Shown: one piece after another, positions 23,566 to 35,647 of the stretch
How positions within the stretch are numbered: position 1 is the first letter of the stretch
Layout: the number at the start of each line of letters is the position of its first letter
Assembly: GCF_037126465.1 (NCBI RefSeq)
Contig: NC_088206.1
Coordinates: forward strand, 28,956,790-29,020,789
Direction: 5' to 3'
Length of the DNA stretch: 64,000 nt
Source: Ornithodoros turicata
Taxonomy: Eukaryota > Arthropoda > Arachnida > Ixodida > Argasidae
The notes under the pieces: model-generated
Databases searched by the model: none
What the model was told of the DNA's origin: nothing
The model's input: only the letters and a program-made list of their open reading frames with translations
Position numbers and translations under genes: made by a program

Positions 23566-24666
23566 AGGGACTATGAAACAATTTTTTTCTTCGTTTCGTT
23601 CGAAAGAAGACATTTTTCTGAGTCTAGAACCGAAATTTTACTTTCGGCGCACGAGCGGATTTCTCGGGAGCGAATTTAAACGGAGCCAGAGCCGTATATG
23701 GGGAGAGTTTGGCCATTGGGAGGAACCTAACTTGAAGCGCGTCATGTGACGTCACGGCTAAGCCACCTCCCTCGCCGTGCTCTATTGTTGTCCCGTTGTC
23801 AGCCGTTCTCGCCGATGCCATATTGATGCTGATCGTTGTTTACGATGCAAGGAGGAAAGACACGTGCGTACATTGTCCTTCGAAAGCCCTTCGTCCTTGA
23901 ACTCTTTCAGTCTGGCAACAAAGCCCCCCTTATCACAGGCGTCGGTGGGTCATAAGCCGGTTATTCCTGTAGATTGCATTCATTGCCAGAACAAAGCTGA
24001 CGGACAGCATCAATATGGCGCGCATCAGATGGCTGATACGCGGATTCTGCTTGGATTCAGGCTTTTTGGGCGGCGCAACGACGACTCTGACGTCAAAATA
24101 GGCTCCACCCACGAGGCGGCAAAAGATCAGAGAATGGCCAAACTCTCCCTATAAATGGCTCTGAACGGAGCGGCGAAGGGAGGACAGCTGGCGCCGCGCC
24201 GTGACGAGCTGCCGAGCGGAGACACAACGGGTAACTTGACGCGACCACGGCCGGCTCAGCAACACGTCATCGTGACGTGTTGCCGAGCCGAGGAATCCCT
24301 CCAGGAGCACGCGCCGTAGGATCCCGCGTATGCGTTCATCGGGAGTGGAAATCTCTATGACAGCAGCTTTCGCGCGATCGGCAGATTTCGGCAGTGGCGG
24401 CAGCCACAGCACGAACTCGCGGCATTACTTGCCATTGTGCAACACCGGTGACGTAACGGGGAACCGAAGAGCGGTCCGTACAGTTACACCATCGGCAGGG
24501 AAATATGCGCGGGAGAGGAGGAACGTGGAAGAGACATTTCCAGCGCGCGCTCCTCGCAGAGTGGAGCGATTTCGTCCGGAAAAATTTGTGGCATATTAGT
24601 TTCTCTGCGGGAAGAAGAGTTTCCATCGAAAAAAAGTATGGGGGTTCGGGAAATTTCATAGTCCCT
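23566..24666. mobile_element. TTAA-flanked terminal-inverted-repeat element
   Basis: The left end AGGGACTATGAAAC and the right end TTTCATAGTCCCT are inverted and each is bordered by TTAA (23562-23565, 24667-24670). A TTAA target is used by piggyBac and Kolobok families; no transposase remains to choose between them. The interior is GC-rich with several inverted words (for example CAACACGTCATCGTGACGTG). Confidence 0.7.
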
Positions 24667-24793
24667 TTAAAATGTATGCTTACTGAAGCAAAAGCTCATC
24701 ACAAGTAATTTTCAAGGACAAGACCAGAAAATGATCAAACTTTTTTTAAACAATAAAAGTTTCAAGTCTTCTTGGCCTTACTTGTGCAAAATA

Positions 24794-27700
24794 CAGTCGT
24801 AGACCGATTTTTCCGACTCCAAAAATGGGGACTTTCCAATATTTAGGACAAAAGTTGTGGCTTTATCAGACGCCCCATTGAGCCAATGTATTTTGACGTC
24901 CGAAAATTTGGACTGTTTTTCGCAGGTACGGTTCGAGTTTTTGCACATATACCCCTCGCTTTTTTTTTTCCTTTCCCTTCGCCTTCACTGACGGAGCGCC
25001 TCAGTGCGCGCGGAGCCGGAGTTTACGCACGCACACCACTGATGGGGTATGCACACGCGCCACAAGCACCCATAAACGTGCCATTGTTGGAGACAAGAAG
25101 TGACCATGAAATGATGTTCGCGCCTTCAAGTGATTCTGAGGGTGTCTCGATCGACTTCGCGGATACTGACGAATGCGATGAAGACGCAAGCACGTCGGCA
25201 AGAGGAGCGTTATCATGTTCATCGATAACTGCGCAGCACATGGTGCAGTACAGAACCTCCAGGCGATACGTTTAGAGTTCTTGCCTCCGAATACAACAAG
25301 TGTCCTGCAGCCCACGGACCAAGGAATCATAAAAAATATCGTGGTTCTCTACTGGTCCCGCCTGCTCTCGCGTGTTGTGCTGTGCTACGAAAACAAAACT
25401 AACTATAACGCTACGCTTGTCGCCACGCTTCATATCTTTGCCGTCTAGTGAGAGTCGTGGGAAGCAGTGAAAGGGAGAACTACAGTTAAACCTCGGTATA
25501 ACGAAGTCGGTAAATTAGGCGATTCACTTCGTTATTGAAATTTCGTTAAAATGAAACACCATGTATACAGCGCAAGAAAAAAACAGCAACGTGCAGCATT
25601 TATCGAGAAATAATTTATTTGCGGCAAAAGTTTTTTTTTTTTGTTAGCGCCTATTGTAGCGCCTATTGTTAGCGCCTAGCGCGCTAACTGTGGCTATGAG
25701 CGACGTACAGATGTGGACAGATGGAGAGAGGACAGAAGGAAGGAGTGGGGTACAGGGGGTGTGGCAAAAGTAGTCTGTGACCTTCTTCTGTGCCATAATG
25801 ACCACCAACATTGGCGTTACAAGACATTCAAGTTCCCAAAGTGTTTTCATTGTGTCGTGCTGCTCGTGCGATCCAAGGTATCGCCTTAGCACATCAAGAG
25901 CATCCAGCACATCGCGCGCGCTGGGGACGGGGACGTCGCACGATTCCTCATCACCATCACTAACGTCCTTACCTTGCGAGTTGCTGAGTACATCCTGCAC
26001 CATAGAGTCATCAGTAGCTTCTTCCGTCGGAATAACGCAAGAGTCCACAAACAAGAAGTCCTCAAGAGTGACAGCATCGGGAACAATGTCCGGGGTGCCT
26101 CGAAGCTGCCTCGACGCTCCCAAAAGTTCTTCGTCCTACTCAGTCCCTTAGTCGCTCACTTCATTGCCTTCCATGCGGTTTACACCTTCACCAAGGGGAA
26201 CTTCGAAGCCCGCCTTCCTAAAGCAGTTCTGAATTATCTCCTTCCGAGTGGCTTTCCACGACGTCGACATCATCTCAATCGCTCGAAAAATGTCCACCTT
26301 CATTGAACGTTCAACACGAATGTCCAGTAGGAACTTGTCAATAACCCGCCGACGATACGCACATTTTACACTGTTAATGATGCCCTGGTCCAGCAGCTGG
26401 ATCAGCGAGGTACAGTTCGGAGGCAGGAACTGCAGCTCCACGTTTCCCAGCTCCAGGTCGTCGATTCGGTGAGCCGAGCAGTTGTGTAACAACAGGCAAA
26501 TCCGTCAGCCGTCTTTCTTCATCACATCATCGAGCGCTTGCATCCAGCAACGGAAAATGTCTCTCGTCATCCAGGCTTTTGTGTTAGCCGTGTATTCCAT
26601 GTCCAGCTGGCGAGCATCTCTGAAGCACCGGGGATTTTTGCTCCTTCCTATGACCAGGAGTGGTCGTTTGTCAGTACCGTCCATGTTGATGCAGAACAGC
26701 ACTGTTATCTGGAGTTTGCTCTGCTTAGCCCCGTGCAACGGTCTCCTTTCAGGGAAAGCGTCCTGTCCGGGAGCATCTGATAGAAGAGGGCCGATTCGTC
26801 AGCGTTGTAAACGTCCCTTGGCTGGTACCGCGTCAAGATTCGTGGCAGCACCTCTTCAAGCCAAACCGCCGCTTCAGGCACGTCAGCGGACGCTCATTCA
26901 CCGCTGACCACCTTTCCAACAATGGCGTGCCGAGCCTTGAAACGGTGAAGCCACCCACTGCTTGCTCGGAACGCATCCTTTTCCAATAAGCAGCCGAAGT
27001 CCTTGGCTTTCTGTTGCAGTACAGCACCGGAGACTGGAACGTTCTGCGCCCTAGTTTCCATAAACCAGGAGTTCACAGCTTTGTCAATGTCGTCGTACGT
27101 GGCTCCTTTCAGTCTCTTGCGTTGGGAACTTGTGCCCTTCTTCAGCGCGCCCAGGATACAGTCCTTCGCTTTCAAAATGGTGGAGAGCGAATTCTGCGGT
27201 ATGCCATAGCGTTCCGCCACGTCTTTTTTCTTTTCTCCGTTGGCGACCGCTTCCAGGATCTTTGCCTTCTCTTCAAGGGTGATGATTTTCCGTTTCCTGG
27301 CCATGGCCACAGCACAGCCACAATACTAAACAACAAACCGAAGCGTCTGAAGCAGCAGAGTGAAACCAGTACGGTGCGGACAGTATGGAGCACAACGCAC
27401 GTGGTCGCTTGACTGATGGACGCTGCGCAAGCGCAAGGCGCATATGAGTGGGGATGGCACGTCCACAGCCAATAGGGTTCTGCGCTGACGCCAAGTATCT
27501 CGTCGGCGTTCCACGAGATGGCAGCGCGGCGACTGCAGACTCGTTACCGGCGGCGTTATGTTGCCGCAAAATCAAAATCGCGAAGAAAAACACCCTTTGT
27601 GTGCCATTTTTTTGTGAATTCGTGGCGACAATATGATCTGTACTTCGCTGAGGCCTTCGTTAAATTGAAATTGCGAGCAACCAGACTTCGTTATACTGAG

Positions 27701-28327
27701 ACATGAAATACATGGGGTTCTATAGTAGCAAATTTACCGAAACCATAAAACTTCACAAAATCGAGGATTTCGTTAAACTGAAGTTCGTTACATCGAGGTT
27801 TAACTGTATAGCGAACACTTTTCGTCAAGCCGGATTTTGCAAGGAAGGTTGGTATCGCCATCGACGAGGACGACAGATCAACGGACGGCCGGGCATTGGT
27901 AGACGACCTCCGAAGCTCAGGTATCGCAATACCTGCAAGTGTAACGTTTGAAACGTACGCCGAAGTAGATCAATGTGCAGAATTTTGTGCCGAAATGACT
28001 GATGGGCAAATCATTTCACAAGTCCTCGACGTGCCAGCGGAAGTGATGACGTGGAAATGACGCGAATGCTGTTGCTACTCCTTCAGCGACAGCAATACTT
28101 GCAATGTCTACCGTGACAACATGACACTAGCCGAAATACGTCGCGACACCATTTCTCGCATACGCGCAGCAAAGCAGATGCGCATAGATATTTTTTTTGT
28201 GCCTTTTTGAGTTTTCTTTAATAAAAATCATTTTGGAGATTTGTGTCATTAACTGGAAATTCGAACTGATCGATAATTCGGACAGATTTTGTGGCTTTCA
28301 GAAGTAAAAAAAATCAGTCGGCGACTG
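24794..28327 (+). mobile_element. Outer Tigger element, interrupted by a second Tigger
   Basis: The left end CAGTCGTAGACCGATTTTTC and the inverse of the right end, CAGTCGCCGACTGATTTTTT, are flanked by TA. The plus strand at about 25213-25440 encodes MFIDNCAAHGAVQNLQAIRL and EFLPPNTTSVLQPTDQGIIK. These are the second and third catalytic Asp blocks of a pogo/Tigger DDE domain, both Asp present. The frame runs to ESWEAVKGE at the inner insertion and resumes directly after it with ANTFRQAGFCKEGW at about 27809. The DNA-binding N terminus is deleted, so the copy is not autonomous. Confidence 0.88.
25483..27806 (-). mobile_element. Inner Tigger element, near full length, disabled
   Basis: The ends are CAGTTAAACCTCGGTATAAC and, inverted, CAGTTAAACCTCGATGTAAC, with TA duplications at 25481-25482 and 27807-27808. 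The minus strand encodes RKRKIITLEEKAKILEAVAN (helix-turn-helix), GWLHRFKARHAIVGKVVSGE, YNADESALFYQMLPDRTLSL (first Asp), LLLHNCSAHRIDDLELGNVE and FLPPNCTSLIQLLDQGIINS (third Asp). An acidic C terminus follows. The second catalytic position, normally Asp in an xxDNCxAH motif, is His. Stops interrupt the frame near 26894, 26504 and 26148. It is therefore inactive. Confidence 0.92.
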
Positions 28328-28570
28328 TATAACCTTTTTGTCTTGTGTTTCCTTAGCTCAAACTTTTTAGCACCCCTATGAAGTTAACAAGCTTTTACTG
28401 TAAATGAACCCAGACTACTGTTAGCCCCAATTACAGCGCTGACTTTCATCACACAACTAGGTGTAGACTACAACAAATGCAGATTTGACACGTGACACTT
28501 CAGGGCAACATACACGGTACTTATTGCAAGAAGTTGGTAATTCTGCTTCAGCCTTCTAACCTAAGCTTAC

Positions 28571-28811
28571 CTGAGGCACAGCTGGTGCAGGGACAGTAGG
28601 AGTAGGGGCAAGAACAGGAGCAGAAGGAGCAGCTGGGGTAGGCACAGCTGCAGGAGCAGCAGCAGCAACAGCAGGAGTAGCAGGAACTGCTGGAGCAGTA
28701 GGGCTTGCTGAAAGGGCACCACTGAGTGAATCTGTTGTTGTCAGTTCTACCAGCTTCTGTTGGAGGTGGCCAAGGTTGGTGAACCGTGCTTGGACTGGCA
28801 AAGTAGCACTC
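28571..28811 (-). CDS. WNK: WNK exon, helix then Ala/Pro-rich
   Basis: The exon begins with one base completing a Gly codon after AATTTTCTAG and ends in phase 0 at GTGCCTCAG then GTAAGC (241 bases). It starts SATLPVQARFTNLGHLQQKL, a short amphipathic helix, followed by TTTDSLSGALSASPT and a tract of alternating Ala, Pro and Val (for example AAAAPAAVPTPAAPSAP). The tract is encoded by imperfect GCT/CCT repeats and may vary in length. Neighbouring exons fit in phase on both sides. Confidence 0.85.
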
Positions 28812-28872
28812 CTAGAAAATTCGATACCATGCTTGAATGAGTGACACCGTTAATAATTACGAGATGACTCAC

Positions 28873-28985
28873 CCAGGTTCAGATTCTGAAAAGCTGTTTT
28901 CACTGCTGAGTGCATGTGGCGTTGTGCCGCACGTTGGGGGAGTAGGTGCTTGGCTTCCAGAGATGTCACGGACTACAGCATCTAC
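28873..28985 (-). CDS. WNK: WNK exon, Ser/Pro-rich
   Basis: The exon follows a good acceptor (TGTCTGTCTTTCAG), starts in phase 0 and ends two bases into a Gly codon at ACCTGG then GTGAGT. It reads VDAVVRDISGSQAPTPPTCG followed by TTPHALSSENSFSESEPG. It holds no domain, but the Ser/Glu-rich end resembles linker segments of WNK tails. Phases match exons 34716-34336 and 28811-28571. Confidence 0.82.
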
Positions 28986-29289
28986 CTGAAAGACAGACAC
29001 AATGTAAGCACTATCATGTAGAATAATGGGAGATGAAGAAAAGGCACCAGCAGTGGGATTTGAATCCACACCCTTGACACTCGCACCCAATCCACACCCT
29101 TGACTACTTAATAACAATATTCGAACTACTCCACTAATAACTATTCCACGAATATGAACGACACAACCCCGAAAGCGGGCTTCACCAGATGCTTTCCTGC
29201 ATGAGGTGAAGCCTGCTTTATAAAATCACTAGTGCTGCAGGAACAACACAACACAGGCGGACCGTTGTTGTTAAGCGTGAGATAACGTT

Positions 29290-29958
29290 AGCCCAAGTTA
29301 ATTGTGCATACTTGGCCTGAGGAAGGGGCGGCATGTCTCCTACGTGCAGTTTAGCGGTGCCAGTGGGGAATTTTGATTTGATGTCTGGGAGGTTGTCTCG
29401 AAAAAGTTAAGACTCTTAGATAGTGCCTGCAGCCCAGGAACAAAAGGGTGCCATAAAAACATCCCTTACATTCAAAATTTCAGCAATGCAACATCCCCAG
29501 GTGAGATGAGACACACACTAAAGCAAGGAAGCTAAAAGATGTTCATGGCAAAGCTGAGGCGGGACGTACGCCAATTTGTGTTTCACAAGTGACCTGTGGA
29601 TGTTCAGAAACAATTACAGCCTCATCTGTGTAGCATTCCACTGCCTGACATCAAATTTTGAAATCAAAATTATTGTCCCAGTAAGTGTAGACTCAGCTGA
29701 AAAGCCGGAAACACTATCACATAAAATTAAAGAGTAAGGGCTTCCCACGGAAGATTTAGATGTCTCGCTTGTGACTGTTAATGGCAGAAAAGTTACACTA
29801 AAGCCACGCGCTACAAATCACGAACTTTTAGTGCAAAAGGCACGTATTCTAAAAGTTACACAAATATTCGATATTCGATCCAGTATTTTTTTTCTGCATT
29901 AGATTCAATATTCCATTCAACTTCAAATACGTACGTAGTCAGATTCGCACACCCCAAC
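29290..29958. mobile_element. hAT-type miniature element, inverted copy of the 4590-5210 family
   Basis: The sequence is the inverse of 4590-5210 with moderate divergence, for example GAATTTTGATTTGATGTCTG here against CAGACATCAAATCAAAATTC there. It ends GATTCGCACACCCC near 29955, the inverse of the terminus at 4076. A tRNA-like B-box word (GGGATTTGAATCCAC) lies upstream at about 29054 and may be a SINE scrap. Confidence 0.75.
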
Positions 29959-29959
29959 A

Positions 29960-31303
29960 GTTATAATGAAACAAGGGATGAACAGCCATGCTCATTTTCA
30001 AGGTGGGACTGGTAGTGCTGGTTAGTTGAATCTAACACAGACAGCAAAAGCTAGCACCTCAATTTGCCGTGGCCTGATCTACCCAAGGAACAAATTAGAA
30101 ACCTTGGGTCTACACCTAGAAATGAGTGTCTGTTTACTACATACCTACCAACCTGACAAACTCTAAATAGCGCGCTGGGAAGGGCGTTAATTTTGGACGC
30201 CACTGTATTGTGATCCCTCTACGTCATAAGTAGCCACTATCGCGTGGGGCTGCAACACCCTATCGTTGCTTCCGTAAGCCGCAATTCCTAAGACACGTCA
30301 TCTCAGGCTCTCCAACTTTACATTTTGTGCAGCCACAGCCATTTCACTGATGATGGCAGCGGTCTTCGTCCATCCACACCAGTGGTGCTTCGCTTCGTGA
30401 CATTTTGGGAACACCTTCCGGAACAGTGGTCACACGTGGTTGCTTACGCTCCGCGGCTGGTTATGCTCAACCAGAAAACACATGTAAAGGCACTTTCACG
30501 TGTGAGGAACACGTGCAGGTATTCTCTTTGGAGGGTGCCATCGGAGGAGACAAAACTATTGTACCAGGCTGGACTGACGATAGGACGATAGCACTTCCTC
30601 TAGAGCAACATGGATGCAATGAAACACGCAATCTGCTCTGACCTCCAGCCATGCATGGCCATGCCACGAAAAACACGTGATGGGCTGTCTAATTCTTCTG
30701 AGATGCATTTGCGCAGCTTTTAAAGGAAAATAAGAGAAGAAAAACCGAAAGTCCCAATTTTCCGGGAGATTGGATGGCGCGTCCATACAATCGTGAGACT
30801 CATCGAAATTTGGGGGCCTCCAGGATAACCTGGGAGAGTTGGGAGGTATGCTACTATGCAAATTATGGTAGAAGCAGACTTCTTTGGAATGAGCTAGATT
30901 TTTTTGCCTTCAAGTGAGTAAAAGTTCGATTTGCGTGTGATCGTTTAAAAGGGCAGACAGGGCAAAGAAGCACTGATATTTTTTGCTTGTTTTTTGTTTT
31001 TGGGGGTGCCATGCTCTGCAACAAACAAAGGAAGAATGAGCACAGGTGACCTGCAGTGCACGTGTTGCACACCTTTAAAAAATCTTCCACTCTTGAAAAG
31101 AGCATGTCAGACAAAAGCTGGAGGAGGAGGGTGCGTCATGACTTCATCTATCACCCTGGCAGGGCCGATCATGTGACTCATGATACAGACCGGTGTAGCT
31201 CAAGCATGTACAAGCAGAGTGTAAGCTGAGAAGAAAGGGCTTGCCGACATCATGCAGATCCATGGGAGACTGCTTTTCTAAATTTGATTGTGCAGCGAAA
31301 ATA
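29960..31303. other. Intron sequence without recognised genes
   Basis: A few open stretches (30325-30641 on the plus strand) show no known motif and no splice partner in phase. No clear transposon ends were placed. Confidence 0.4.
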
Positions 31304-32170
31304 CAGTTAAACCTAGATATAATGAAGTCAATAAAATCTGCAATTCACTTCGTTAAACTGAAATTTTGTTACATCGAAAATGGCCACTGAGCGTGAAGAA
31401 ACTTAGCTCTAGGCGTGAGCAGACCATAATACCACGTTTATCTTCTGCTGAAGTAGTCCACGAGCTTTGTTTGTGTACTTTATTTTCAACTAGTGTCAGT
31501 GTCACGAGCCAGTTGCGGGCGCTCGGGCGTTAGCTTCTTCTTCTAACTAAGGGGCGACAATGGTCAGCGAAAGTCTAATGGCTTGCTACGCTTCCTCATC
31601 ATCTTCTGGAGGGCTTCGGAAGACTTCTATCATGTTCATTCTTTCAACACAGCACGAATAGAGTCCTACACCTTCAAGATTGTCGAGCGAACTCTGGAGT
31701 ATGTCATATCCGTTAACGATGTTCCTTCTTTCTTTTGCCTTTCTCTATCATGTCCAAGATACTTTGCTTGTCCTCCAACAAAAGCACTTCCCGTTTACCG
31801 GGATTGCCCATTGCGAAAGAACACGTGAGTGCAACACAGCCGGGCGAAGGTGGCAATAGGAGAAATATGGGTCCCACGTGATGTGTACCACGTGCGCCTG
31901 ACGTGCACTCTGCCAACAGCTCTGCATGCCCCCATACGCCTACGCCTGCATACACTGAGCTACAGCCTCTCCAAACCTCTCCCAGATGGCACCGCCGCAC
32001 TCCAATGTCATTGCTCTGCGTTTTCTGGCCAGTCGCGCGGTGCATATTCTTCAGTGCGGCTTCGTTAAATCAAAGTTACTGCAAACAGACATATAGTTAT
32101 ATAGAAGTTTCTAATACATGGGGTTCTATGGAAATAAATTTGAGAAAAATGCTTTTAAAAGGTTTAACTG
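31304..32170 (-). mobile_element. Tigger deletion derivative of the 25483-27806 family
   Basis: The ends CAGTTAAACCTAGATATAAT and, inverted, CAGTTAAACCTTTTAAAAGC are flanked by TA. The minus strand near 31713-31810 encodes MGNPGKREVLLLEDKQSILD, the start of the helix-turn-helix, as in the inner Tigger at 25483-27806. The catalytic part is missing. Confidence 0.82.
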
Positions 32171-32566
32171 TACATCGCACGGTACAAATATTTTGCATGG
32201 TGGCTCCTGATGGACAGCTTGACGCATAAAACAGGGCTTCGAGACACATTAAATGTGATGCTCCCAGTTACCCGCATGCACCTCTTCATGTTATTGCTTC
32301 TGATGTGCTGGCCAGCAACGCAAATTTTACAAATACTATGAAGCACAAAGTTCTTGCACTCTCATGTTTTCGTAATTTGTATCGATATGTAACTTCTCTA
32401 CAATGCTATGTTTGTCCTCAGGTGCTGGTGGTGAAAGCAGAGCAGAACACTATGTCAGACTACTCAAAAACTGGGACTTGAGCATGAACATCGTGATTTG
32501 AGAGTGCATGCCAGTCTGTTGAATGAGGACCTCTCGAAAAAAGTATGTGTTTCTTTTTTTTTTTTG

Positions 32567-33693
32567 TAGGGCTGTGCAAATATTCAAAAGGTTTCAATAT
32601 CGAATCGAATAATCGCATATTTGATTCGGTGGTCCATTGGAATAGTGAAAGTATTAGAAAATATTCAAATTTTTTTCTAATATATTTCTTACAGTGCGCG
32701 CTGTTCTTAGAACAGCGACAACAGCACCACTGCTCTTGACGTCCGAATACGAAACTATACGAACCATCCCCAAAAACTTCAACTCCAAAAACCGCGACTG
32801 AAGTTACGCTTATGCGTTCACGGACCGCGTGTGTACTTCTTTCATTCAGTTTGTAAGTGTCCAATGCAACTTCAAGTGGCACAGATGAAGCGCACACATG
32901 TGCCATTTTAGTTCTTCTTCGCTTCTGCCAATGTTTCCAAGGACAGCCATGCGATGGCGGGTCCTGACCGGTAGTTTTCGGGTTAAACCCGGTTGCCTAG
33001 TGAGTCATTCGGGGGGTAAATTCGGGAGATATCGGGTTTTACCCGAAAAAGCCCGACTCTAAATATGATGTGCCGGTGTGCACTACGTTTTCAAAAGCAG
33101 GACAGAGTTATGCCAAGGTTCTGCTATGCACAAGTATTGAGAAGGAATTTCAGGAAGCTGCTGATCCTCCAAAGGAATCTACTCTGCAGACAAGTCAACT
33201 GTGTGGGAAAAATTTGAAAAGCTGTATACTAAAAAAGCAGTACCTTTGATCTTTGCAAATCACGTGGTTGATGACTATTTAGGGTCATCATTGCTGGCTC
33301 AGCGGGAACACCCTTCCACTTAGTGGAAGAGAGTTCGACAACAAAAAGTACCCCAGACTTGGTAAGGCAGCCGAAAAGTACATTTCCATACCAGCAACCC
33401 AGGTTGCAAGTGAACAACACTTTTCAGTGTGCAGTAAAACTGTTACAAATTGTTGCATTAACTTCTCTTCAGAACATGTAGAACAATGGATGTTTCCACA
33501 TGGAAATAAAACAGTGACAGTTCTCAAAAAATGTGTGTGTACTTCATTTTGTTCACTGAAGACAAATGAACGTTTGTTTATAGTTGTTCCATTATTCATG
33601 GTATATTCGAAAGTCTTCATATTGAATTTGGTGGCTGTCTATATTCAATTTGTATTCAATTTGAGCTTCAAAATGACTGTTCACACAGCCCTA
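32567..33693 (+). mobile_element. hAT element with C-terminal domain
   Basis: The left end TAGGGCTGTGCAAATATTC and the right end TTCACACAGCCCTA are inverted hAT-type termini. The plus strand at about 33325-33495 encodes YPRLGKAAEKYISIPATQVA followed by SEQHFSVCSKTVTN and SEHVEQWMF, the hAT dimerisation domain. A fragment of the TAGGGCCC-type miniature element lies inside near 32965-33060. No exact 8-bp duplication was seen, perhaps because the left flank is a T-run. Confidence 0.82.
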
Positions 33694-34335
33694 GTTGTTT
33701 TGCTTCTATGGAAGAGGCTTCCACATATTCAGAGGAATATGCATTTATACTCGTGCGTGATTACAACAGACTAGTATGCCAGAAATTTTAGCGAAGGAAT
33801 AGTCGAAAAGCCATGGCAAAGTGGGTAGCACTATTTTCTTCCACAATGAGAAACAAAATTCACATCTTTCAGTACTAAGCTTTAGAATTTACGTTTTGAA
33901 ATGCCAAATCTACATCCTTATTTTTTTTACCAAAGTCAAATCAGCACGTTCCACGTTTTTTGTGATGAACGGAATCCAAGGACCCCTGATCATGAGGGAT
34001 TCCACAGTGATCCCTCTGTGGATTAATTTGGCCCACCTGAGAGTTAATGCACTTTCCTGTATTGTAATAGAGAGGATTTGTTATCTACAATGATGACATG
34101 ACGCTGCCACATGCTGCATGCAAGCTTTTGTTTTACTCTATCAGGCTGTTTTATTCATTTTTGTTTTATTCTACCCATGCTGTGGAAACAGGTTCCGACT
34201 GTCGAGTACATCTAAAAATGGGCAACGTACTGTCAATGGGCAACGGACAGGACAGACAAAAACCACAAACCAAGATTTGCAACATTATGTTCAACTTCAC
34301 AGTAAGCTACAAACCACATATTGCCCTTTACTCAC
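33694..34335 (-). other. Intron, no gene recognised
   Basis: AT-rich sequence downstream (minus strand) of the Ala-rich exon; no element ends or exons were identified. Confidence 0.4.
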
Positions 34336-34716
34336 AACACATGCAGCAGGAGCAGGAGCAGCAGGAGCAGGAGCAGCAGGCGCGGGAGCAGCAGGAGGAG
34401 CAGCAGCAGCAGCAGCAGCAGCAGAAGGAACAGTGGAAGAAATGGCTGGAGAAACAACTGCTGTGACCGGCGAGACAGGCACAGGAGTAGGAGTAAGCGG
34501 CAAAGCAGTTCCCCCAAGCCCAGTAGTGGAAACAGGAACATCTGGCCGCAATGTTGAAGCCGAATCACCAGTTGGTGTGGCCTCTGTCGTCACCTGCAGT
34601 GCGGACGTTGTAGGTGGTGCCTTTGGCACCTGTGCTGGGGCTGTCTGCAGGGTGCTCCGAGGAACTGTAGCAGAACCTTCATCCACTGGACTTGGTAGTG
34701 GCTTCATGCTTGGTAC
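34336..34716 (-). CDS. WNK: WNK exon with long Ala/Pro tract
   Basis: This open exon of 127 codons ends at a clear donor (ATGTGTT then GTGAGT). It begins VPSMKPLPSPVDEGSATVPR, continues with a Thr/Pro/Val-rich linker (TPTPVPVSPVTAVV), then an eight-Ala run and APAPAAPAPAAPAPAACV. The start is inferred: the AG at 34718-34717 (ATATTTTGAAG) gives phase 0, matching exon 35788-35648. The stronger-looking acceptor at 34744-34743 (GTGCACTGCAG) would bring an immediate TGA in that phase. An extra small exon between them is the other way out. The tract is simple-sequence DNA and likely variable. Confidence 0.83.
34340..34425. repeat. CAG/GCAGGA simple repeat inside the exon
   Basis: On the plus strand the sequence is a tandem of GCAGGA and GCA units (for example CAGCAGCAGCAGCAGCAGCA near 34400). 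Read on the minus strand in frame it encodes the Ala/Pro tract of the exon. Simple repeats of this type mutate by slippage in steps of three bases. Confidence 0.9.
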
Positions 34717-35647
34717 CTTCAAAATATCATAGGGCATCTTCACTGCAGTGCACAATAATGGGCTTACGAAATCATGGAAGCCTCAGACCTACAATGGAAT
34801 TACCAGTATTTTCTCGAATGTAAGGACCCCCTCAATTCTAAGGACCCAAGTGCATCATTGCACATGGGACCCAGTGCAATTGATCAGCTCGCATCACTTC
34901 TGAAAGGAGATTCTGGTTGGGCAACATTTGAGTCTTGTACAGGAAGTTAGTAATCTGAAAGGGTTATAAGCTGGATAAAACTGGAACCTGGGTGTCAGAC
35001 CAAACTGGAACTGCACCGCTATTTTTCCCAGAACAGAACCGAACTGAACCAATATTCTTTTGCTATCTTGGGATTCAACCCTAAGTAACAAAGAGAAAAA
35101 ATGTTTAGACAAATGGTCTAGATAGTTTTTTTTTTTCAGAAAATGCTCAAAGAGAGATAGTGGACAAAAATACAAATGGTGTGGACGACATGAACAGTGC
35201 TATGAACTGTTTATTCTTGTAATTCCTGGTCGAGGGATGGAAAAAAACCCACACACATTAGTCTTGTGCATGCACATTCTCCAGGAATTCCATTTCTGGT
35301 TTAGTCGATGCTACTGATATTAAAGGTTTACAGATGTCCCAGTACACAAAAAACAAGTACAAATGCTAAAGGGAATTATCATTTCACTCCTAAGAAAACT
35401 AAGTGTGGCTTAGTGTGCAAAAAATATTAAAGGAAACTTGCGTCTGTTTGCAGAATTGCATTTAAATGCAGCCTCAGAGAATGATTATTTTCTGTTGTGC
35501 ACTGAACAAGCAGGAACCTGCATAAACCAGTTTAAACTGGTTTCTGGTCCTTCTGCTCCGGAGCCAAACCCAAACCGAACTTAAAAACATTTCCGTTTGA
35601 CGCTCTGACTGGAACAGACTGAAAAGAACCAGAAAGAGCCAAAGTAC

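Noticed and set aside
30325..30641. Overlapping plus-strand open frames
   Set aside because: No domain, no splice partner in phase, and no transposase similarity recognised.
34118..34732. 204-codon open frame on the plus strand
   Set aside because: It is the antisense of the Ala/Pro-rich WNK exon; the repeat keeps several frames open. No motif or start context supports it.
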